From: JBFMEX01 sp040752215
GTDB taxonomy: Bacteria > Pseudomonadota > Alphaproteobacteria > Rhizobiales > Hyphomicrobiaceae
Assembly: GCA_040752215.1 (NCBI GenBank)
Contig: JBFMEX010000080.1
Span: forward strand, 1 to 13,600
Length of the DNA stretch: 13,600 nucleotides
Direction of reading: 5' to 3'
Shown: positions 5,593-11,249 of the stretch, one piece after another
Layout of the letters: every line of letters starts with the position of its first letter
Position numbering within the stretch: the stretch's first letter is position 1
Notes under the pieces: model-generated
Databases searched by the model: none
The model's input: the letters and a program-made list of their open reading frames with translations, nothing else
Told to the model about the DNA's origin: nothing
Program-made: the position numbers and the translations under genes

Positions 5593-6390
5593 TCATGCCT
5601 TGGCGAGCAGCATCCAGGCGGCGCCGAGCAGCACCAGCGACAGCGCGAGCCGCAGCGACCAGTCCGGCAGGCAGCCGGTCAGCCGCGAGCCGAGCGCGAT
5701 GCCGGGGATCGAGCCCGCCAGCATGGCTGCCAGCACGCCGAGGTCGACGTGGCCGAGACCGAGGTGCCCGAGGCCCGAGAGCATGGTCAACGGCACGGCG
5801 TGCACCACGTCGGTGCCGACGATCGAGCGGGCCAGCAGGCTGGGATAAAGCGCGCACAAGGCCACCACTCCGATCGCGCCGGCGCCGACCGAGGTCAGCG
5901 TGACGAGGCCGCCGAGGACGAGGCCGAGCGTCAGCGTCGCCAGCGGCCGCAGCCGGCGTGGCGGAGCTTCGCCCTCCGCGCTCGGTGCCCGGCGCAGCAG
6001 CGGGTAGAGCGGGATGGCGATCGCGCTGGCGACGAGGGCGACGGAGAGCCCGCGCTTGATGGTGACCGCGAGGCGCGTCGTGTCGGGCGCGCCGAGATAG
6101 AGCCAGGCCAGGACCGCGAGCGAGGCGGCGAGGCTTCCGGCCGCCAACCAGCCGAGCACCGCCCAGTCGACGTTGCCGAGGCGGTGATGGCGCCAGGCGC
6201 CGGTCGCCTTGGTGATGGCGGCGAATAGCAGGTCGGTGCCGACGGCGACTGCGGGTGGCACGCCGAAGCCGCCGACCAGCATCGGCGTGGTCAGCGCGCC
6301 GGCGCCGACACCGGTGCAGCCGACCAGGAAGCCGATACCGAGGCCGGCGATCGCCATGGTGAGCCAGGAACTGGCCAGAACAAGGCTCAT
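5593..6390 (-). CDS. TauE/SafE-family membrane permease
   Basis: The protein has 265 residues and is almost wholly hydrophobic, with about seven or eight membrane segments in the inner membrane. Both halves carry the family's internal repeat: GVGAGALTTPML (27-38) and SVGAGAIGVVAL (168-179), each followed by a GTD-containing segment (51-53 and 192-194) and a GNVDWAVLGW or GHVDLGVLAA helix. Members export or import sulphite, sulphoacetate, taurine or other organic anions; the substrate cannot be told from sequence. The ATG at 6388-6390 was chosen because the first membrane segment follows directly; GAGGAG lies 12 nt upstream, a little far. It is on the same strand as pqqA, 260 bp ahead of it, and 161 bp after the flavoprotein gene. 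I see no sequence link to PQQ. Confidence 0.9.
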   Translation of the reverse strand: MSLVLASSWLTMAIAGLGIGFLVGCTGVGAGALTTPMLVGGFGVPPAVAVGTDLLFAAITKATGAWRHHRLGNVDWAVLGWLAAGSLAASLAVLAWLYLGAPDTTRLAVTIKRGLSVALVASAIAIPLYPLLRRAPSAEGEAPPRRLRPLATLTLGLVLGGLVTLTSVGAGAIGVVALCALYPSLLARSIVGTDVVHAVPLTMLSGLGHLGLGHVDLGVLAAMLAGSIPGIALGSRLTGCLPDWSLRLALSLVLLGAAWMLLAKA

Positions 6391-6551
6391 TGCGTCTGCC
6401 GACTCCTCGCGCGGGTGGGCCCGCCTTCCATTTGGGGCGACGGGCACGAGGAACGAAGTATGCCGCGCGCGGGCGGCGATCGGCGGACCGTCGCGCAAAA
6501 AGGGATGATTTCGCGGATCCGCCCGAAGCTGCGCAAAGACACCCCACGCAA

Positions 6552-7886
6552 TCAGTCGATCGCGCGATCCGTTTTCCCCGTGCTCGGCGATGGCGCGGGC
6601 GGGTCGTTCGTGTCGGTATCGGGACCGCCACGATCCTGCGGCCGGCCCGTCGACCATGCCGCGATGCCGTCGGCGGCGGCGTGCGCGGTCGCGAATGTCG
6701 CCTGCAACAGGTAGCCGCCGGTCGGCGCATCCCAGTCGAGCATCTCGCCGGCGACGAAAACCCCCGGCAGCGCGCCGAGCATCAGGTGCGTGTCGAGGCC
6801 GTCGAAGCGGACGCCGCCGGCGGTCGAGATCGCCCGCTCCAGCCCGGCGAGCCCATCGACCGGGAGCTGCACTGCCTTGATCCGGCCGGCCAGCGCCTCG
6901 GGATCGTGCGGCAGCGCCCCGCGGCGGTCCTCGCGCAGCAATGAGGCGGCAATCGGCGCCAGTCCCGCCGCCTTGCGGAGGAATGTCGCCATCGATTGCT
7001 TGCGGCGTGGCCGGGCCAAGCGGCGGGCCAGCTCGGCAGTGCCGGTTTCCGGCATCAGATCGACCTCGATCGTGACCGGGGGCCCGGCCGACAGCGCAGC
7101 TCTCAGCGCGGGACCGAGCGCATAGACGGCGCCGCCCTCGAGCCCCGTCCGGGTGACGACCGCCTCGCCGCGGCGGACCGTGGTGCCGATCGCAAGCGCG
7201 ATGCGCTTCAGCGGCTGGCCCTCGCAGCGGGCGCGGAACGTTTCCGACCAGGCGATCCGGACGCCGGCGTTGGCGGCCACCAGCGGCGTGATCGCCACGC
7301 GGCGGGCCGCCAGCAGCTCCACCCAGCGGCCGTCCGAGCCGAGGCGTGGCCAGCTCGCACCGCCGAGTGCCAGCAACACTGCGTCGGGCGCCGGCGTCGT
7401 CAGTGGCCCGTCGGGCGTCGAGAAGCGGAGGCCCCCGTCATCGCTCCAGCCCTCGAAGCGGTGGCGTGTGCGGATCACGACGCCGAGCCCGGCGAGCCTC
7501 GTCAGCAGGGCGCGCAGCAGCGGTGAGGCTTTCATCGCGCGTGGGAACACTCGACCGCTCGAGCCGACGAAGGTCTCGATGCCGAGACCGTGGACCCACT
7601 CGAGCAGGGCGGCGGGCGGGAACGCGCGGATGGCGTGCGTCAACGCCGGGGCGGCATCCGGATAGCGGGCGAGGAATGCCTCGATCGGCTCGGAGTGGGT
7701 GAGGTTCAGACCACCGCGGCCGGCCATCAGCAACTTGCGTCCGGGAGCCGCAAGGCGCTCGTAGACGGTGACGCGGGCGCCGAGCATCGCCAGCCGCTCG
7801 GCGGCGACGAGCCCGGCCGGCCCGGCGCCGACGATGCCGACGGCGCGCCCCTGGAGCGGCTTGCCGGCGTCGGAGGACTCGCTCAC
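6552..7886 (-). CDS. HI0933/BaiN-like FAD-dependent flavoprotein (TIGR03862/PP_4765-type)
   Basis: The protein has 444 residues. An N-terminal Rossmann motif VGIVGAGPAGLVAAERLA begins near residue 16, with Glu43 as the expected ribose-binding acid. The family mark GRKLLMAGRGGLNLTHSE follows at 49-66, and the C-terminal FAD-binding GVFVAGEMLDWDAPTGGYLL lies near 375-394. The last 33 residues are a low-complexity polar tail. HI0933-like proteins are cytoplasmic flavoenzymes, mostly of unknown substrate; BaiN is one characterised relative. The start is the GTG at 7884-7886, which overlaps the gloA stop by 4 nt (GTGA), so the two are translationally coupled. The alternative of a longer start only reads through gloA in another frame. 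The fold is certain, the substrate unknown. Confidence 0.92.
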   Translation of the reverse strand: MSESSDAGKPLQGRAVGIVGAGPAGLVAAERLAMLGARVTVYERLAAPGRKLLMAGRGGLNLTHSEPIEAFLARYPDAAPALTHAIRAFPPAALLEWVHGLGIETFVGSSGRVFPRAMKASPLLRALLTRLAGLGVVIRTRHRFEGWSDDGGLRFSTPDGPLTTPAPDAVLLALGGASWPRLGSDGRWVELLAARRVAITPLVAANAGVRIAWSETFRARCEGQPLKRIALAIGTTVRRGEAVVTRTGLEGGAVYALGPALRAALSAGPPVTIEVDLMPETGTAELARRLARPRRKQSMATFLRKAAGLAPIAASLLREDRRGALPHDPEALAGRIKAVQLPVDGLAGLERAISTAGGVRFDGLDTHLMLGALPGVFVAGEMLDWDAPTGGYLLQATFATAHAAADGIAAWSTGRPQDRGGPDTDTNDPPAPSPSTGKTDRAID

Positions 7887-8323
7887 CACTTGCCCGTGTT
7901 GGGCATCGACAGCCACGGCTCTTTGGGGGCAAGCGCGGGCCCCTTCTGCAGCAGCTCGATCGAGATGTTGTCGGGCGAGCGCACGAACGCCATGTGGCCG
8001 TCGCGCGGCGGGCGGCTGATGGTGACCCCGGCGGCGGCGATCCGCGCGCAGGTGGCGTAGATATCGTCGACCTCGAACGCGAGATGGCCGAAATTGCGCC
8101 CCTCGCCGTAGGCCTCGGGGTCCCAATTGTGGGTCAGCTCGATCATCGGCGCGTGCTCCTCGGCGGCGCGGCGGCGGTCGTCCGGCGCAGCGAGGAAGAT
8201 CAGCGTGTAGCGGCCGGCCTCGTTGTCGACGCGGCGCATCTCGCGCATGCCGAGCAGGCCGCAATAGAAGGCGAGGCTTTTCTCGACGTCGGTGACCCGG
8301 ACCATGGTATGCAGGTAGCGCAT
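7883..8323 (-). CDS. gloA: Glyoxalase I (lactoylglutathione lyase)
   Basis: The protein has 146 residues in two VOC modules. It isomerises the hemithioacetal of methylglyoxal and glutathione to S-lactoylglutathione in the cytoplasm. The metal ligands align with E. coli GloA: His5 (MRYLHTMVRV), Glu62 (MIELTHNW), His80 (FGHLAFEV) and Glu123 (SIELLQKG). NWDPEAYGEGRNFGHLAF is a family hallmark, and the absence of long insertions suggests the short Ni/Co-type enzyme. The start is supported by AAGGA 6 nt upstream. The flavoprotein gene overlaps its stop by 4 nt. Downstream glyoxalase II is not in the window. It is divergent from the cold-shock gene across 587 bp. Confidence 0.95.
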   Translation of the reverse strand: MRYLHTMVRVTDVEKSLAFYCGLLGMREMRRVDNEAGRYTLIFLAAPDDRRRAAEEHAPMIELTHNWDPEAYGEGRNFGHLAFEVDDIYATCARIAAAGVTISRPPRDGHMAFVRSPDNISIELLQKGPALAPKEPWLSMPNTGKW

Positions 8324-8910
8324 GGCGTTTCCTTCGGTCTTCGGCACGGAGGGGAGAGTATCGTCTCCGTCTGGCACAGCGTCGGCGTCCGGGCAAGGCG
8401 GTCGGCCGCGGCCTCGGCGCCACGTGTCAAGCCGCAAGTGACTGTTGTCCCTGCCGGGTGTCGTCCGGCAATCGCGCCGACGCTGGGGAAGACCGGTGGA
8501 CCACTGCGGTCGGCGGACCACCTCCACTGGCGCATCCGAGCCCGGCAATGCACGGGCGGCGCAAGCGAATCAGTGCTGGCGCAAGTCGAGTCGCGAAGGC
8601 TTCCCAACGACGCGGGACGCGGCGGCTGATCGCCGTTCAGCGCGTCTGGCAAATGATATTTTGGGGAAGAATCGAGCAGCCGCGAAGTCGGCGGGAATTC
8701 AAGCTGTTAACCACATAAAATTGTGGTGGAGCGATGGTTTGTGAGGCTGTGGACGACCGCAAATCGGTCACGAGGCCACTAGTCGAGCCCCCGCCCCATG
8801 GTATTGTCCGACCGCTGCAACCGGCGGCTCCGGAGAGGGCAAACTACGGCGCGGATCGGTAGCAGCACAGTCGTAAGCAACGTAAACCAAGTAAACTGCG
8901 GGGTTCCATC
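8324..8910. other. 587-bp divergent intergenic region with an AT-richer patch and a dyad
   Basis: No convincing gene is seen. About 8640-8740 is clearly lower in GC than the surroundings and contains ACCACA-N6-TGTGGT (8710-8727), whose centre TAAAAT resembles a -10 element, although no matching -35 hexamer is seen at the right distance. A small stem GACCG/CGGTC lies at 8755-8769. If transcription toward the cold-shock gene starts near here, the mRNA leader would be roughly 150-190 nt, a common arrangement for cold-shock genes. A short direct repeat GGACCAC occurs near 8500-8520. Confidence 0.5.
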
Positions 8911-9513
8911 ATGGGGGATCAGAAATTCCCTCCGGATTTTCCGGGGGGGCATCGCGCGGCGGAGGGGAACGTCGAGCAGATCGACGAGGCGGGGCTCGAC
9001 ATGATCGAGATGGCCGGCTCCATCAAGTGGTTCGATGCTTCCAAGGGCTACGGCTTCATCGTGCCCGACAACGGCTTGCCGGACGTGCTGCTGCACGTCA
9101 CCTGCCTCCGGGCCGGGGGCTTCCAGACCGCCTATGAGGGGGCCCGGGTCCACTGCCAGGTGCTGCGCCGCCCCAAGGGCATGCAGGCGTTCCGCATTCT
9201 GGCGATGGACGAGAGCACCGCCATTCACCCGTCCCAGCTGCCGCAGCGCACCCATGTGCACGTGGAGCCCGAAAGCGACTGGGAGCGTGCTATGGTGAAA
9301 TGGTTCAACCGGGTACGCGGGTTCGGGTTCCTGACACGTGGCGAAGGCACCGAGGACATCTTTGTCCATATGGAGACGCTACGCCGGTTCGGCTTCACCG
9401 AGCTTCGGCCCGGCCAGATCGTCTTGGTCCGCTGGGGCATGGGCTCCAAGGGCTGCATGGCGGCCGAGCTCAAGCCCGACGGCTTGGCGACGGGACTGCC
9501 GTCCTCGCACTGA
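8911..9513 (+). CDS. Double cold-shock-domain protein
   Basis: The protein has 200 residues with two CspA-type domains, at about 34-100 and 127-188. Domain 1 has GSIKWFDASKGYGFIVPD with RNP1 KGYGFI (45-50) and RNP2 VLLHV (59-63); domain 2 has MVKWFNRVRGFGFL with RNP1 RGFGFL (136-141) and RNP2 IFVHM (150-154). Such proteins bind single-stranded RNA or DNA in the cytoplasm and are expected to melt RNA secondary structure. The two-domain form of this length is typical of alphaproteobacteria. The N-terminal 30 residues before domain 1 have counterparts in rhizobial homologues (QIDEAGLD-like), so the ATG at 8911 is preferred over Met31, although its ribosome binding site is only a weak GGGG. DUF192 follows after 7 nt, giving a probable operon. 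Confidence 0.94.
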   Translation: MGDQKFPPDFPGGHRAAEGNVEQIDEAGLDMIEMAGSIKWFDASKGYGFIVPDNGLPDVLLHVTCLRAGGFQTAYEGARVHCQVLRRPKGMQAFRILAMDESTAIHPSQLPQRTHVHVEPESDWERAMVKWFNRVRGFGFLTRGEGTEDIFVHMETLRRFGFTELRPGQIVLVRWGMGSKGCMAAELKPDGLATGLPSSH

Positions 9514-9520
9514 GGCGGCC

Positions 9521-10036
9521 GTGTCACCCGGCTCCGACGACGAGACCATTCGCAGCAGGGTGGTGCATGGCGCCGCCCTGCTGTTTTTCGCCCTGACCGC
9601 GCTGCTGCCGGCAGGGCCCGCCAGCGCCAGGATGCGGCTCGACCAGCTGTGGCTGGTGACCGCCTCGGGCGAGCACCGGATCGAGATCGAGGTCGCCGAG
9701 AGCGAGCAGGACAAGTCGCTCGGGCTGATGTTCCGCACCTCGCTCGGAGCCGGCAAGGGGATGCTGTTCCCCTATGATCGCCCGCAGGAGGTGACCATGT
9801 GGATGCGCAACACGTACATCCCGCTCGACATGGTGTTCATCCGCGCCGATGGCGTCGTGCACCGGATCGAGGTGGGTGCCGAGCCGATGAACGAGAGCCT
9901 GATCGAGTCCAAGGGTCCGGTGACCGGCGTGCTCGAGCTCGATGCCGGAGCGGCGGCCAGGCTCGGCATCGTGCCCGGATCGCGGGTGCGCCATTCCCAT
10001 TTCGGCGCCGCCGCCGGGGCACCTGCGCGGCCTTGA
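9521..10036 (+). CDS. DUF192 protein with signal peptide
   Basis: Read from the GTG at 9521 the protein has 171 residues. That start is 7 nt after the cold-shock stop with GAGG 5 nt upstream; GTG codons at 9560 and 9563 are alternatives and would give a shorter N-terminus. A hydrophobic segment GAALLFFALTALLPAG (17-32) with cleavage after ASA near residue 36 indicates export to the periplasm or membrane anchoring. The DUF192 core is complete: SLGLMFRTSL, GMLFPYDRPQEVTMWMRNTY and IPLDMVFI, then the VLELDAG and LGIVPGSRV segments. The biochemical role of the family is not established. Pairing with the cold-shock gene is common in alphaproteobacteria and says little about function. Confidence 0.9.
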   Translation: MSPGSDDETIRSRVVHGAALLFFALTALLPAGPASARMRLDQLWLVTASGEHRIEIEVAESEQDKSLGLMFRTSLGAGKGMLFPYDRPQEVTMWMRNTYIPLDMVFIRADGVVHRIEVGAEPMNESLIESKGPVTGVLELDAGAAARLGIVPGSRVRHSHFGAAAGAPARP

Positions 10037-10072
10037 CGCCGTCTCCCCGAAACGGCAGATGAAGGCGACGAT

Positions 10073-10149
10073 CGGGGCATAGCTCAGCCTGGTAGAGCAC
10101 CTGCTTTGGGAGCAGGGGGTCGCGAGTTCGAATCCCGCTGCCCCGACCA
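10073..10149 (+). tRNA. tRNA-Pro (anticodon TGG)
   Basis: This is a 77-nt cloverleaf with encoded CCA. The acceptor CGGGGCA pairs with TGCCCCG; the D stem is GCTC/GAGC; the anticodon stem CCTGC/GCAGG encloses loop TTTGGGA with TGG at 10107-10109; the T loop is TTCGAAT. The T stem GCGAG/CCCGC has one A-C mismatch (10125 with 10135). It begins 36 bp after the DUF192 stop and ends 63 bp before the NDUFS4-like gene. Confidence 0.96.
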
Positions 10150-10212
10150 GCGGACTCGAGGCTCCGCAAGACACGTGGCGGCTCGCTTGCGGGCGGGGAA
10201 GGAGTGACGGGC

Positions 10213-10518
10213 ATGGTGGCGCGCATCTACAGGCCGGCGAAGTCGGCGATGCAGTCCGGGATCGGCCGCAGCAAGGAGTGGCTGCTCGAGCACGAGCCGG
10301 AGAGCCCGCGCTCGGTCGAGCCGCTGATGGGCTGGACCAGCTCCGCCGACACCCGCGCCCAGGTGAAGCTCGCGTTCGACAGCAAGGAGGAGGCGATCGC
10401 CTACGCCGAGCGCAACGCCATCGCCTATGTGGTGCAGGAGCCGAAGGTGAGGAAGCCGATCCGCAAATCCTACGCCGACAACTTCAAGTTCGGCCGCATC
10501 GGCCGCTGGACGCATTGA
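10213..10518 (+). CDS. NDUFS4-like accessory subunit of NADH dehydrogenase (ETC complex I conserved region)
   Basis: The protein has 101 residues and starts MVARIYRPAKSAMQSG. It matches the alphaproteobacterial homologue of mitochondrial NDUFS4, an accessory subunit on the matrix or cytoplasmic arm of complex I near the NADH-oxidising module. Family marks are IYRPAKSAMQSG (5-16), LMGWTSSADTRAQVKLAF (38-55), the EAIAYAERN segment and the C-terminal KSYADNFKFGRIGRWTH. The ATG at 10213 is preferred, with AAGGAG 9 nt upstream; the GTG at 10204 would sit on the binding site. The other complex I genes are not nearby, as is usual for this subunit. Its 3' end is followed within 6 bp by tandem palindromes. 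Confidence 0.95.
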   Translation: MVARIYRPAKSAMQSGIGRSKEWLLEHEPESPRSVEPLMGWTSSADTRAQVKLAFDSKEEAIAYAERNAIAYVVQEPKVRKPIRKSYADNFKFGRIGRWTH

Positions 10519-10524
10519 TTGGTG

Positions 10525-10673
10525 GCGCATCCGACTCCCCTGCGGGGAGCCGGCCGGATGCGCTGGAGTCCTCGATTGCGCATGGCGACTCGCGTTCCGC
10601 GAGCCGGCCGCCATGCGCGGGAGTCTTCAATTGCGCGTGACGACTCGCGTGCCGAGAGCCGGCCGCCATGCAC
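10525..10673. repeat. Three tandem palindromic units (about 53-55 bp period)
   Basis: Unit A (10525-10563) has an outer stem GCGCATCCG/CGGATGCGC and an inner stem CTCCCC/GGGGAG with a 3-nt loop. Unit B (10578-10618) has outer GCGCATGGCG/CGCCATGCGC and inner CTCGCG/CGCGAG with a 3-nt loop. Unit C (10633-10673) is a decayed copy with several mispairs. All share GAGCCGGCCG on the 3' side of the inner stem. Units are joined by 14-nt linkers, TGGAGTCCTCGATT and GGGAGTCTTCAATT, 11 of 14 identical. Differences between A and B are compensated on both sides of each stem. It is likely a REP-like element, and may shape the 3' end of the upstream mRNA. Confidence 0.85.
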
Positions 10674-10742
10674 GGCCGGCGGCGCGCCGTTGCCCCCCTT
10701 GCGAGGACGCGTCAGGGGCTGGGGAACCACGACGTTCGACAT

Positions 10743-10904
10743 GGGGTCAGACCCCGATGCGGGTGTTCTGCCATCCCCCCTCCTAGCCTCCCCACCAGGG
10801 GGGAGGGATCCGTTGGCGCCAGCGGCGAGGCTGGGGATGCCCTCGGTCCATTCAACTCGCTCTGCGCCGCACGCTTTCCTTCTCCCGTCCCCGGAGAGGG
10901 AAGG
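10743..10904. repeat. GC-rich intergenic palindromes between the NDUFS4-like gene and tRNA-Arg
   Basis: GGGGTC-A-GACCCC is a perfect dyad at 10743-10755. At 10773-10809 a C-run with CTCC faces a G-run with GGAGGG (CCCTCC/GGAGGG core). At 10878-10904 CCTTCTC faces GGGAAGG with one G-T pair. They look like the short GC-rich palindromic repeats often scattered through intergenic DNA of proteobacteria; membership of a family needs a genome search. The remainder of the 600-bp gap (10519-11118) shows no gene I can support. Confidence 0.5.
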
Positions 10905-11118
10905 GTGTGCCGGCGACCGGGGATCGAACGGTCTCAGGAGTAACCAGTCTCGGGCAACTCGAGGGGCGACCCGGCGACACGCCTGCCGGTCAGGCTCGTC
11001 CCCCGAGTGATTGTCGCGGTCCGCCCGCCCCCCGATCGCGCTCTCCCCGCCGCATCCTACAACCGCGGTCGAACCGCTGCCGCGGCTGTGATATGGAACG
11101 GGGCGCCGCGTGCGCATC

Positions 11119-11195
11119 GGTCCCGTAGCTCAGCTGGATAGAGCATCTGCCTTCTAAGCAGAGGGTCGCAGGTTCGAGCCCTGCCGGGATCGCCA
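11119..11195 (+). tRNA. tRNA-Arg (anticodon TCT)
   Basis: This is a 77-nt cloverleaf with encoded CCA. The acceptor GGTCCCG pairs with CGGGATC (one G-T pair); the anticodon stem TCTGC/GCAGA encloses loop CTTCTAA with TCT at 11153-11155; the T arm GCAGG-TTCGAGC-CCTGC is perfect. It converges on rnr, whose stop lies 54 bp further on. Confidence 0.97.
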
Positions 11196-11249
11196 GCTTG
11201 CCGGGTGTTCGGCCCGGACAACGGGTCGGTGATCGCGGAGCTGCCTCGC

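Noticed and set aside
5243..6730. Minus-strand open frame of 495 codons that ends with the pqqA peptide
   Set aside because: Only the last 29 codons, preceded by a strong ribosome binding site, are a real gene; the rest is an out-of-frame reading of the permease gene and the intergenic leader.
8445..8744. Plus-strand open frame of 99 codons in the divergent gap
   Set aside because: No family resemblance, no ribosome binding site and a composition unlike the true genes; left as non-coding.
10912..10945. A sequence resembling a tRNA T arm on the minus strand (GTTCGATCCCC)
   Set aside because: No matching acceptor, D or anticodon stems were found around it; possibly a relic or chance.
10470..11117. 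Minus-strand open frames of up to 215 codons in the 600-bp gap
   Set aside because: They read through the tandem palindromes, which explains their repeating arginine- and alanine-rich protein.
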